Assembly (NCBI GenBank): GCA_041690495.1
Contig: JAWLHE010000006.1
Coordinates: 248,001 to 312,000, forward strand
Origin: DATAAP01 sp041690495
GTDB taxonomy: Bacteria > Pseudomonadota > Alphaproteobacteria > CACIAM-22H2
Reading direction: 5' to 3'
Length of the DNA: 64,000 bases
In this document: positions 35,977-44,723 of the stretch, in pieces
Layout of the letters: the number at the start of each line of letters is the position of its first letter
Numbering within the stretch: the first letter of the stretch is position 1
Notes under the pieces: generated by a model
Database searches by the model: none
What the model saw: only the letters and a program-made list of their open reading frames with translations
Told to the model about the DNA's origin: nothing
Made by a program: the position numbers and the translations under genes

Positions 35977-37893
35977 ATGGCCCTCAGTATCGAAACCTTC
36001 AGCAACGTCAAAGGCGGGGACAGTTTCTTCAAGGCGATCGGGCATCCAGCGGCACAGGCGTCCATCCAGACGCTGTTGCAGCGCCTGCGCGCGGCGGGCC
36101 CGGTGGCGCTTTACGATGTCTGGGGGACCGCCCAAGCTTTCGCGGAAATTCATCCGCTCAGCAGCATTAGCGTCACCGATGTGTTCGTTCAGGCCGTCGA
36201 CGATATCGGCAAGCCGATCCTGGGCCGGCACGCCCAGCCCGTGACCGATCTGCCCGACACGGGCGCGAGCGCCGTATTCGTGCCTGCGTTCGATGCCGAC
36301 CGCGTCGTCGCCCAGATGCGGCACCTCGTACCCGCGGGTGCCGCCATCATCACGCTCGACGAAGCCCGCCTCGCCGAAACCCACCTGACCAACAAGCACC
36401 GCTACCTGGATCCGCTCAACTTCGCGACCAACTTCGCGTTCTTCCGCGACGCGGACGGGCTGCACACGCGCGTCGTCACGGCCAATTATTGGGCCGGCTA
36501 CGGCGCGGGAGAGGTCTCGCTGTGGTGCTGCCTGTTCGCCGAAACCGGCGCGGTTCTCGCCGAATGGAACGACAAGCTGGCGCCGGGCGTCAGCGGCGTG
36601 GTGATCGACAGCCGCGAGATCAGGAGCCGCTTCCAGCTCGGCGAGTTCACCGGCCAGCTTTTCATCCATGTGGTCGGTGCGGCGGGGCACGACATCGTCA
36701 AATACGCGCTCGACGTGTTCGGCGATCGGCCGCACGACCTTTCGTGCACCCACGACGCCAATGCCTGGCCCGCGGATTTCTACGCCGGCCTCCCGGCCCC
36801 GAAGGCGGGCGAGAACGTGGTGCTGTGGGTGCAGAACAGCCACCCTTGCCCGATTCCGGCGAATGCCATCGGTCTCAACGTGATGGGCGACGATAATGTC
36901 GCCTTCCTCGACCGCCCGGTGCCGCCGTTCGGCTCGTGTGCGCTCGACGTCGGCGCCCTGCTGCCGCAGGCGGTCTGGCCGGCCCAGGTCGAGATCCGTG
37001 CCGGACGTCATTTCGTCCGGCCACGCTACGAGATCGTCGACGGCGCAGCGCGGCGGCGGATCGCACATCCCAATGTGGAGCGCATCGACCTCAAGCCCGA
37101 TCCGCGGCTGCTGGAACTGGCCAACCTCATCGGCAAGGGATTCCTGCTGCCGGCTCCGATCCTGCCCCGCGAGCGCTTCCGCAGCATCGCCCTGCCGACG
37201 CCGATGGCGACCACACAGGCCGAGCTGCCGCTGGCGGTGAAGATTTACGACGCCTCCGGCCGCGAGGCCGCGACGCACTTCCTCGGCCGCCTGACGCGCG
37301 ATCACCGCACCGCCGTAGATGCCGACGAGCTGCTGAACGGAGCGGCGCGCGAGGCCCTGCCGTCAGGTTACGGCCATATGGAGCTGATCTACGATTTTCG
37401 CGACGGCGGAACAGCCGACGGCTGGATGCACGCGCTGTTCCGCTACGAGGACCGGCACAGCGGCCATGTCGCGGAAACCAGCTTCGGCGCGCACATTTTC
37501 AATACCGTTCTCACCTACAAGAACGAGCCGCAGTCCTACACCGGGGAGGCGCCGGGCCTGTCGACACGCCTGTTCCTCCGGCTCGGAACCGAGGAACTCG
37601 ACACGCTCTGCCACCTCATCTACCCGGCCTCGACACCGTGGCATCCGCATTCCGATACCACGCTGAGCCTGCACCATCGTGCCGGCGCCGAGATCGCCAG
37701 GGTCAAGGTGCGGATTCCCTGCAGCGGTTCCCTGCTGTGGCGAGCCGGCGAGACGTTCGGACGCGACGCCCTGGCCCGTGCCGGTGAAGGCGGCTATGTC
37801 ATCGTCCGCGATACCACATGCCGCCTGTTCGGCTATCACGGCCTGCTCGCCGGCGAGGACGCGTTCAGCTTCGACCATATGTTCGGATTCTGA
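35977..37893 (+). CDS. Large cytosolic protein of unknown function
   Basis: 638 residues, no signal peptide or membrane segment. Residues about 35-135 look like a small Rossmann-type domain (ALYDVWGTAQAFAEIH, then VFVPAFDADRVVAQMRHLVPAGA ITLD), suggesting a nucleotide-sugar or quinone-binding fold, but no glycine motif is decisive. The remainder is beta-rich with several His/Trp clusters (STPWHPHSDTTLSLHH). No family recognised. Full-length, with normal codon use; it is 74 bases after the ELM1-like gene and may belong to the same transcript. Confidence 0.8.
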   Translation: MALSIETFSNVKGGDSFFKAIGHPAAQASIQTLLQRLRAAGPVALYDVWGTAQAFAEIHPLSSISVTDVFVQAVDDIGKPILGRHAQPVTDLPDTGASAVFVPAFDADRVVAQMRHLVPAGAAIITLDEARLAETHLTNKHRYLDPLNFATNFAFFRDADGLHTRVVTANYWAGYGAGEVSLWCCLFAETGAVLAEWNDKLAPGVSGVVIDSREIRSRFQLGEFTGQLFIHVVGAAGHDIVKYALDVFGDRPHDLSCTHDANAWPADFYAGLPAPKAGENVVLWVQNSHPCPIPANAIGLNVMGDDNVAFLDRPVPPFGSCALDVGALLPQAVWPAQVEIRAGRHFVRPRYEIVDGAARRRIAHPNVERIDLKPDPRLLELANLIGKGFLLPAPILPRERFRSIALPTPMATTQAELPLAVKIYDASGREAATHFLGRLTRDHRTAVDADELLNGAAREALPSGYGHMELIYDFRDGGTADGWMHALFRYEDRHSGHVAETSFGAHIFNTVLTYKNEPQSYTGEAPGLSTRLFLRLGTEELDTLCHLIYPASTPWHPHSDTTLSLHHRAGAEIARVKVRIPCSGSLLWRAGETFGRDALARAGEGGYVIVRDTTCRLFGYHGLLAGEDAFSFDHMFGF

Positions 37894-37990
37894 GCCGAAT
37901 CCGGCCGGCTCGAGCGACTCGGGCGCGGCGCTTGCGTCGCCCGGACAGGGCACTTAATTTGTCCGCTCGCCCGACTCGATTGACAGGAAA

Positions 37991-38959
37991 ATGGCCCAGA
38001 CCCACCGCAGCAAGGTTGTCATTCTCGGTTCCGGCCCGGCCGGCTACACCGCGGCGATCTACGCCGCGCGCGCCAATCTGCAGCCGATCCTGATCCGCGG
38101 CCTGCAGCCCGGCGGCCAGCTGTCGATCACGACCGAGGTCGAGAATTATCCTGGCTTCGCCGACGCCATCCAGGGCCCGTGGCTGATGGAGCAGATGGGC
38201 AAGCAGGCCGAGCATGTCGGCACGCGGCTGATCGAGGACACGATCGTCAAGGTCGACCTGTCGTCGCGGCCGTTCGTCTGCCTCGGCGACAGCGGCGATA
38301 CCTATGCCGGCGACACGGTCATCATCTGCACCGGCGCGCAGGCGCGCTGGCTCAATCTTCCCAGCGAGACGAAGTTCCGCGGCTTCGGCGTGTCGGCATG
38401 CGCCACCTGCGACGGGTTCTTTTTCCGCGGAAAGCGCGTCGCGGTCGTCGGCGGCGGCAACACCGCGGTCGAGGAAGCGCTGTACCTGACCAATCACGCG
38501 ACCCGCGTCACCCTGATTCACCGTCGCGACGCGTTGCGTGCGGACAAGACCAACCAAGCCCGCCTGTTCGCCAATCCGAAGATCGAAGTCATCTGGAACA
38601 GCGTGGTCGAGGACGTCATCGGCGAGGAGATGCCGCCGAACGTGACGGGCGTCGCCCTGCGCGACGTCGTCACCGGCGCGACCAGCCGACTCGAGATCGA
38701 CGGCCTGTTCGTCGCGATCGGCCATGATCCCGCGACCGAGCTGTTCAAGGACCAGCTCGAGATGGACGCCGAGGGCTACATCCTCACCCGGCCCGACTCG
38801 ACCGCGACCAGCATCCCGGGCGTGTTCGCCGCCGGCGACGTGAAGGACAAGGTATTCCGCCAGGCCGTGACGGCCGCCGGCATGGGCTGCATGGGCGCGC
38901 TCGAGGCCGAGCGCTTCCTCGCCCATGCAGAGGCCGCCGCACTGCAGGCCGCACAATAG
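37991..38959 (+). CDS. trxB: Thioredoxin-disulfide reductase
   Basis: 322 residues. FAD site GSGPAGYTAAIYAARA near the start, redox-active C137-A-T-C140, NADPH site VVGGGNTAVEEALYL and the C-terminal FAD motif GVFAAGDVKDK. Reduces thioredoxin with NADPH in the cytosol. The LysR gene follows after 67 bases on the same strand, an arrangement I have seen often in alphaproteobacteria, so the regulator may be co-transcribed. Confidence 0.96.
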   Translation: MAQTHRSKVVILGSGPAGYTAAIYAARANLQPILIRGLQPGGQLSITTEVENYPGFADAIQGPWLMEQMGKQAEHVGTRLIEDTIVKVDLSSRPFVCLGDSGDTYAGDTVIICTGAQARWLNLPSETKFRGFGVSACATCDGFFFRGKRVAVVGGGNTAVEEALYLTNHATRVTLIHRRDALRADKTNQARLFANPKIEVIWNSVVEDVIGEEMPPNVTGVALRDVVTGATSRLEIDGLFVAIGHDPATELFKDQLEMDAEGYILTRPDSTATSIPGVFAAGDVKDKVFRQAVTAAGMGCMGALEAERFLAHAEAAALQAAQ

Positions 38960-39026
38960 TTCAAGATCTAGCAAAGGGGGGAAAGCTGCCGCTGCGATAG
39001 ACCGACGCGGCGCCTTTCCGGCGCGA

Positions 39027-39917
39027 ATGGACTGGGACAAGTTGCGAATCTTTCATGCGGTCGCCGAGGCGGGTAGCTTCACGCATGCCGGGGATACGCT
39101 GAATCTGAGCCAGTCGGCGGTCAGCCGGCAGATCAGCGCGCTCGAGGATTCGCTGCGCACGCCCCTGTTCCACCGCCACGCGCGCGGCCTCATCCTGACC
39201 GAGCAGGGCGAGCTGCTCTATCGCACCGTGCGCGACGTGTTCATGAAACTGGCCGCGGCCGAGGCCCAGATCAGCGAGAGCAAGGAGAAGCCCTCCGGCC
39301 TGCTGCGCGTCACCACGCCGGTGGCGTTCGGAACGGTATGGCTGACGCCGCGGCTCAAGGAGTTCGTCGAGCTCTATCCCGACATCCATCTCAGCCTTCT
39401 GGTCGACGACGCCGAGCTCGACCTCGGCATGCGCGAGGCGGACTGCGCGATCCGTACGACGACGCCGCGCCAGCCCGATCTGGTGCAGCGGCACCTCATG
39501 ACCATCCACGTCCACGTCTTCGCCAGCCCCGGCTATCTCAAGAGGTTCGGCGTGCCGAAGACGGCCGCGGACCTCGACAACCACAAGATCGTCGTCTACG
39601 GCGAGGACCCCCGCCCGCCCTTCCCCGGCGTCAACTGGCTGCTCGAGGCCGGCATCAAGCCTGGCCAGCGGCGCGAACCGGCGCTGATGGTGAACAATGT
39701 CTACGCGATCCTGCGCGCCGTAGAGAACGGCGTCGGGATCGCGGCATTCCCAGACTACATGGCGCAGGAGAGTACGAAGATCGTACAGGTTCTGCCCGAG
39801 CTCGAGGGCCCGACCTACGAGGCGTACTTCGTCTATCCGGAAGAACTTCGCAATTCCAAGAGGATCGCGGTATTTCGGGACTTCCTGGTGCGCAAGGTGT
39901 CGGACTCTCAGTTCTGA
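39027..39917 (+). CDS. LysR-family transcriptional regulator
   Basis: 296 residues from ATG 39027, where the product begins MDWDKLRIFHAVAEAGSFT as in LysR proteins. The HTH includes NLSQSAVSRQISALEDSL. The effector domain covers about 90-290. It is downstream of trxB. No metabolic target is adjacent. The 3' end is followed by the small RNA region. Confidence 0.92.
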   Translation: MDWDKLRIFHAVAEAGSFTHAGDTLNLSQSAVSRQISALEDSLRTPLFHRHARGLILTEQGELLYRTVRDVFMKLAAAEAQISESKEKPSGLLRVTTPVAFGTVWLTPRLKEFVELYPDIHLSLLVDDAELDLGMREADCAIRTTTPRQPDLVQRHLMTIHVHVFASPGYLKRFGVPKTAADLDNHKIVVYGEDPRPPFPGVNWLLEAGIKPGQRREPALMVNNVYAILRAVENGVGIAAFPDYMAQESTKIVQVLPELEGPTYEAYFVYPEELRNSKRIAVFRDFLVRKVSDSQF

Positions 39918-40077
39918 ACGGGACCATGCGGTCGGCGCATGGCTTCGTTACCAAATCTGCGATACCAAATCCTGTGCATCGGCCTAAATTTATAGCCGCT
40001 GATGCTGCATCGCAGCATCATGTGCCGCCGCCGAGAGATCGGCACGCGGCACGGTCGGGCTTCTGGCCCGGCTGCAG

Positions 40078-40156
40078 GGTCTTCGGACCCTACGTCTCCC
40101 AGACGTGAAGCCTCCCTGTTCAACTCGCCGGCCCCACAAGGGCCGGCGTTTTTTTA
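40078..40156 (+). ncRNA. Probable small RNA of the alpha-r8/MmgR (Rfam 'suhB') type
   Basis: GGGTC-TTCG-GACCC tetraloop hairpin, then ACGTCT-CCC-AGACGT hairpin with a CUCCC-type exposed loop, a single-stranded GAAGCCTCCCTGTT and a perfect terminator hairpin. The layout (two C-rich anti-Shine-Dalgarno segments before a terminator, about 77 bases) is what I recall for the conserved alphaproteobacterial suhB/MmgR RNA. The 5' end is a guess; hairpins continue upstream to about 39990 (GATGCTGC/GCAGCATC), so a longer transcript is possible. It lies between convergent genes. Confidence 0.6.
40127..40155 (+). terminator. Rho-independent terminator of the small RNA
   Basis: GCCGGCCC-CACAA-GGGCCGGC, a perfect 8-base stem, followed by G and seven T residues. 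The T-run touches the stop codon of the convergent kinase gene at 40154. Confidence 0.95.
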
Positions 40157-41344
40157 TTGCACGGCGCCTTCTCCCTCGGGTCGCGGTGCGGGCGCGCCGG
40201 CAGCTGCGTACCCGTCCTGCGGCACGACCGCGAAGCGGCAGATCAGCGCCGTCCCGCCCTCGCGCCGCCATTCGCAGTCCGCCCGAAGCTGCTGCGCAAG
40301 GCGCATGATGATCGACAGCCCCAGGCCGGCCCGCGCGGCATGCTCCGGCAGTCCTACGCCGTCGTCGGCGAGGATCAGCATCAGCCGGTCCCGCCCCTCG
40401 CGCTCGAGCCGGATGGATATCCGCCCCCGGCCGTCCGGGAAGGCGTGCTTGAGACTGTTCGTGATGAACTCGTTGATCATCAGGCCGAGCGGCACAGCCA
40501 CGTCTATATCGATCATCATCTCCGGGATGTCCGTCGCGACCTCGACGCCTGCGGCGCCTTGCGCCTCGATCAGACTGCGGGCGACATCGGCGACATAGTC
40601 GTCGATGCGCACGTCGATCTGCTCGCGGTGGACGAACAGCCGCCGGTACAGCAGCTGCAGCGAGTTGAGCCGGTGGGCGACTGTGGCAAGGTCCTCGCGT
40701 GCCTCGGGCGAGGCGCGACTGCGCTGGATGTTAACAAGGGCGATGATCTGCTGGAGGTTGTTGTTGACGCGGTGTCGCAACTCGCGCAGCAACAGCTCGT
40801 TCTGCTCCATCGCGCCGCCTATGATGCGCTGCTTCTCGAGCCGATCTACGGCGCCGGCAACCAGGTTCGCATAGCCCTGAAGAAAGTTGATGTCGTCTTC
40901 GCTGAACATGCGCACTTCGCGATGGTCCACCTCGAGCACCCCGAACGGCTTTCCCGAACCGCGGATGATCACGTTGACCATGCTCTTGATGCCGTGCCGG
41001 ATCAGCAGGTCGGATATCCTGAAACGGCGCTCCCGCGAGATATCGCTCGACACCGCAGGCTTGCCGCTCTTCAGAGCGTATCCCGCGGGCGAATCGGCCT
41101 CCAGCCTCGCATGACCGACCACTCCCGGCGCCCATCCGCAGCCGGCACGCACGAGGAAACCGCCATCCGGTTCGCACGTCAGGACTTTTGCGCTTGAGAC
41201 ATGCAGGCCTCGGGCGACGAGGGCCGCCGCCTCGTTCAGGAGCGCGTCGAGATCGTCGCTGCGCAGCGCATGGTGGCCAAACTCGGCAATTGCTGCCCGC
41301 TGGCGGCGGAGCGCCGCAAACTGTTCCGACTCCGTTGCTGCCAT
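40154..41344 (-). CDS. Soluble GAF-HisKA_2 sensor histidine kinase
   Basis: 396 residues. An N-terminal GAF domain (about 20-170) and a HisKA_2 core: H191 in LRELRHRVNNNLQQI, then N-box INEFITNSLKHAF and DDGVGLPE, GLGLSIIMRLAQQL. No membrane segment, so it senses a cytosolic signal, with the GAF domain perhaps binding a chromophore or small molecule. In alphaproteobacteria such kinases often feed the general stress response. No response regulator or PhyR/EcfG gene is adjacent. Confidence 0.92.
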   Translation of the reverse strand: MAATESEQFAALRRQRAAIAEFGHHALRSDDLDALLNEAAALVARGLHVSSAKVLTCEPDGGFLVRAGCGWAPGVVGHARLEADSPAGYALKSGKPAVSSDISRERRFRISDLLIRHGIKSMVNVIIRGSGKPFGVLEVDHREVRMFSEDDINFLQGYANLVAGAVDRLEKQRIIGGAMEQNELLLRELRHRVNNNLQQIIALVNIQRSRASPEAREDLATVAHRLNSLQLLYRRLFVHREQIDVRIDDYVADVARSLIEAQGAAGVEVATDIPEMMIDIDVAVPLGLMINEFITNSLKHAFPDGRGRISIRLEREGRDRLMLILADDGVGLPEHAARAGLGLSIIMRLAQQLRADCEWRREGGTALICRFAVVPQDGYAAAGAPAPRPEGEGAVQ

Positions 41345-41435
41345 CGCATGAATAAGGCGTGGCCGCGAAGTCGGTTCCTTACGCCGGTAGAGCCGCCTTC
41401 GGGCGACTCGCTACCGGCGCAGAGGCGCGCTCATT

Positions 41436-42455
41436 TCACATCCACAACCGTTCGCCCTGGCGCGCGGCGTAGAGCGGCGCCACGAAGTCGCCGTAGCCGT
41501 TGAAGAGCTGCGTCGGCACGCGGTCGCCGCCGGTGCCGATCACCTCCTCGCTCGCCTGGCTCCAGCGCGGATGCGGCACCTTCGGGTTTACGTTCGCCCA
41601 GAATCCGTACTCGCTCGGCCCGATCGCCTCCCAGAAGGTTTTCGGCCGCTGATCGGTGAAAGTGAAACGAACGATCGACTTGACGGACTTGAAGCCGTAC
41701 TTCCACGGCACGACCAGACGAAGGGGGGCGCCCATCTGCTTCGGCATCGGCTTGCCGTAGATGCCGGTGGCGAGCAGGGTCAGCTCGTTCATCGCCTCGT
41801 CGATCGTCAGGCCCTCGACGTAAGGCCACGGGTACCAGCTCGCCTTCTGGCCGGGGGCGACGCCCGGGTCCATGAAGGTTTCCATCCGCACGTACTTCGC
41901 CGACGAGAGCGGCTGCGCCCACGCGACGAACTCCTTCATCGGAAACCCGGTCCACGGCACGGCCATCGACCACGCCTCGACGCAGCGAAGGCGGTAGAGC
42001 CGCTCCTCGAGCGTCATCGCCTTGAGCAGGTCATCGATGCCGACGGTGCGCGGCTTCTCGACCATGCCGTCGATCCTGATGTCCCACGGACGGATCGGCA
42101 GCTTCTGCGCGGCCTGCCAGATGTTCTTCGACGAGCCGAACTCGTAGAAATTGTTGTAGGTCGTCGAGAGCTTCTCGTCGGTGATCGCGCGGTCGACCCG
42201 GTAGCGCATGTTGCGCATCGCCGGATACAGCCCGGCCGACGGATCGGTCGCCGGCACAGCCGTTGCCGCGGCAAGCCGCTTCGCTTCGGGCGCAGCGGCG
42301 CTGCGGCCGCCGGAAAGCCAGAGCGCGGTACCCGCGCCGGCTGCCGCCACGCCGGCGATGCCGCCGACGAGGACCCGGCGGCGGCTGAAAAATGCCGCCT
42401 CGGGCGTCGCCGCCGACTCGCGAATCTCCCAACCCTTCTTGCGCTTGATCGCCAT
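41436..42455 (-). CDS. msrP: Periplasmic methionine-sulfoxide reductase, molybdopterin subunit
   Basis: 339 residues from ATG 42455. A twin-arginine signal with SRRRVLVGG at 24-32, then a sulfite-oxidase fold; the molybdenum-ligand cysteine is C158 in YRLRCVEAWSMAVPW. Typical MsrP residues continue in APLRLVVPWKYGFKSVKSI. It repairs oxidised methionine in exported proteins with electrons from the membrane haem protein MsrQ. No msrQ gene adjoins it, which is unusual, since the pair is normally an operon. Confidence 0.92.
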   Translation of the reverse strand: MAIKRKKGWEIRESAATPEAAFFSRRRVLVGGIAGVAAAGAGTALWLSGGRSAAAPEAKRLAAATAVPATDPSAGLYPAMRNMRYRVDRAITDEKLSTTYNNFYEFGSSKNIWQAAQKLPIRPWDIRIDGMVEKPRTVGIDDLLKAMTLEERLYRLRCVEAWSMAVPWTGFPMKEFVAWAQPLSSAKYVRMETFMDPGVAPGQKASWYPWPYVEGLTIDEAMNELTLLATGIYGKPMPKQMGAPLRLVVPWKYGFKSVKSIVRFTFTDQRPKTFWEAIGPSEYGFWANVNPKVPHPRWSQASEEVIGTGGDRVPTQLFNGYGDFVAPLYAARQGERLWM

Positions 42456-42527
42456 GGTCACGTCCTCGGTTGCCCGGCCATCCTTCGGCCGCTGCGCGAC
42501 GCGGGGCAAGTCAACTTCGGGTGAGCG

Positions 42528-43082
42528 TCAGATCGCGCCGTCGCGCCTTTGCCGCTTCAGCTGATCGATCCGCTGCTTCAGGCCCGGCAGATGCGGGTGC
42601 AGCGCGAACGCCCGCTCGAACGCATCCAGCGCCTCGTCGGGCCGGTCGCGCTCGAGGTCGATCAGGCCGAGCCCGGACAGCGCCCCGAAATGCCGCGGTT
42701 CGAGCTGCAGGACACGCTTCACGTCCTCAGCCGATTTCTCGTGCGCTCCCAGCATGTACAGCACGGTCGCGCGCTTGTTCCATCCCTCGGCGAAATCCGG
42801 CTTGCGCGCCGTAACCGCGTCGAACAGCTCGAGCGCGCCCGGAAGGTTGCCGGCCTGCATCGCTGCCAGCCCGAGCTGCATCAGCGAATCGGTCGCGGGA
42901 TCGTCGGCGTCGGTCCACAGCTGCCAGATCAGGCCCTCGATGACCTGCGCCTTGCCGGGATCTTCGGCCGCGCGCAGCTGCTCGAACAGTGGGTCCAGAC
43001 GGGGATCGGACTGATCCGCGCGGGCGTGGGCGCCGCCGAGGAGGGTTGCTGCGATCAGCAGGGCAAGGAAATGGAACCTCAT
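42528..43082 (-). CDS. Exported tetratricopeptide-repeat protein
   Basis: 184 residues from ATG 43082, giving a clear export signal (FLALLIAATLLGGAHARA). About three TPR units follow: MQLGLAAMQAGNLPGALELFDAV, KRATVLYMLGAHEKSAEDVKRVL and SGLGLIDLERDRPDEALDAFERA. A periplasmic protein-interaction scaffold of unknown partner. Divergent from the DUF2817 gene and 72 bases upstream of msrP on the same strand. Confidence 0.88.
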   Translation of the reverse strand: MRFHFLALLIAATLLGGAHARADQSDPRLDPLFEQLRAAEDPGKAQVIEGLIWQLWTDADDPATDSLMQLGLAAMQAGNLPGALELFDAVTARKPDFAEGWNKRATVLYMLGAHEKSAEDVKRVLQLEPRHFGALSGLGLIDLERDRPDEALDAFERAFALHPHLPGLKQRIDQLKRQRRDGAI

Positions 43083-43198
43083 TCTTGTACTATGGAGCCG
43101 GATGCATCCGCTGAAAAGCACCCCGCGGCCGGCGCCGCGACGCTGGACAGGGCGGGCACGAGCGGGCATGAAGGAGCCTCACAACGACGCGCAGGATC

Positions 43199-44284
43199 AT
43201 GAGCATCAGCCGGCATTTCGCGCGCGACTATTCCGACGCGCGCGCCAGGTTTGTTGCTGCGGCCGCGATGGCCGGAGCTACCGTCACCCCGATGCAGCAC
43301 CCGCTGCGCGGCCCCGACACGGAGAAGCTGTTCACCGATGTGGCGCTGTGGGGGCCGGCCGATGCCGAGTGCGTGCTGGTCACGATCTCCGGCACCCATG
43401 GCGTCGAAGGCTTCTGCGGCGCGCTCTGCCAGACCGCGTGGTTCGCCGAGGGCATGGCCAAGGAGATGCCGCACGGCATCGCGCTGCTGGCGATTCACGC
43501 GATCAATCCGCACGGCTTCGCCTGGATTCGTCGCGTGACCGAGGACAATGTCGATCTCAACCGCAATTTTGTCGATCACAGCCAGCCGTACCCGGTCAAT
43601 CCCGGCTACGAGGCGCTGAAGGACGCGATCTGCCCGTCGGACTGGAGCGAGGCCGGCCGCGCCGCAGCCGATGCGCGACTCGCCGCGTACGCCAAAGAGC
43701 ACGGCGACAAGGCGCTGCAGGCCGCCGTAACCGGCGGACAGTACAGTGATCCCGCGGGCATCTTCTTTGGGGGCCATGCGCCGACCTGGTCGAACCGGAC
43801 CCTGCGCGGCGTCTTTCGGCGCTTTCTCGGGGCAGCACGTACCGTGGCCGTGATCGATTATCATACCGGACTCGGCCCCTACGGCTACGGCGAGCTGATC
43901 ACCGGGCTTCTGCCCGACTCCGCGAATTTCAAGCTGACGCGCGACTGGCTCGGCGACGAACTGACGTCGCCGCTGCTCGGCAACTCGGCATCGGCGAAGC
44001 TGGTCGGCATCAATCATCTCGGCATGGAGGAGTCCATTCCGAACGCCCGCCTTGCCGCGGTGGCCATCGAATACGGCGTGGCGCCGATGGACGAGACCCG
44101 CAACGCGCTGCGCGCCGACAACTGGCTGCACGTGCATGGCGACCTCCGCGGCCCCGAGGCGGGTGCGATCAAGGCCGAGATGCGCCGGGTCTTCTACGGC
44201 GACACCGACGAGTGGAAGCAGAAGGTTTGGGACCGCAGCGTCGAGGTCACCCGCCGGCTGCTCAAGGGCATGGCCAAGGGGTGA
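43199..44284 (+). CDS. DUF2817 (M14-like) metallopeptidase-family protein
   Basis: 361 residues. Zinc-carboxypeptidase-like signatures: GTHGVEGFCG (H and E as metal ligands), DLNRNF with the substrate-binding Arg and VIDYHTGLGPYG with the third ligand region. No signal peptide, so it appears cytosolic. Substrate unknown. RBS: no strong site, but ATG 43199 is the first in frame and begins a good domain. Confidence 0.87.
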   Translation: MSISRHFARDYSDARARFVAAAAMAGATVTPMQHPLRGPDTEKLFTDVALWGPADAECVLVTISGTHGVEGFCGALCQTAWFAEGMAKEMPHGIALLAIHAINPHGFAWIRRVTEDNVDLNRNFVDHSQPYPVNPGYEALKDAICPSDWSEAGRAAADARLAAYAKEHGDKALQAAVTGGQYSDPAGIFFGGHAPTWSNRTLRGVFRRFLGAARTVAVIDYHTGLGPYGYGELITGLLPDSANFKLTRDWLGDELTSPLLGNSASAKLVGINHLGMEESIPNARLAAVAIEYGVAPMDETRNALRADNWLHVHGDLRGPEAGAIKAEMRRVFYGDTDEWKQKVWDRSVEVTRRLLKGMAKG

Positions 44285-44365
44285 GCCGCGAGGAGCGCGC
44301 CGACGCAAGCGCGGGAGAGGCCAACCTGCGGCCGGCAGCGGCTGCGCCGACCTCTATTTGGCGAA

Positions 44366-44702
44366 GATCTGTTTGGCGCAGACTGGCCGGTACTCGTCGA
44401 ACGGAAGAACCTGATGCGGGTCAACGGCTCCGACGAGCGCACCAAGGTCGTGCTGCAGATCGGCCATCCCTACGGTCGTCGAGGGCAAGGACGCCATCTG
44501 CCCGATCGCGATCAAGGGATGATACGCGGCCGAGGTCGGGCCCCTGGCGGAGGATGCGCTCTACTCGGCCTTCGTCGACGCGCTCTGCTTTTGAAACCTT
44601 TGTGATGCCTGCCGACCCGGAGATTCGCTATTTCCGGCCGGACGACACGTCCTACAAGGGCAAGCCGATCCAGGGGATCGGGAAAGCGGCCGGACCGCTT
44701 TG
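44366..44702 (+). pseudogene. Decayed gene fragment, possibly DUF6968-like
   Basis: Protein-like sequence runs through three reading frames. It begins around FGEDLFGADWPVLVERKN and TKVVLQIGHPY, shifts at 44471 to VVEGKDAICPIAIKG, meets an in-frame TGA, and continues YAAEVGPLAEDALYSAF. It shifts again in a T-run near 44592 to ETFVMPADPEIRYFRPDD. At least two one-base insertions and one stop prevent translation. The order of pieces resembles DUF6968-type proteins as I recall them; that identity is tentative, but decay is clear. Confidence 0.6.
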
Positions 44703-44723
44703 CTGCCGGCCGCGCCCGATGCG

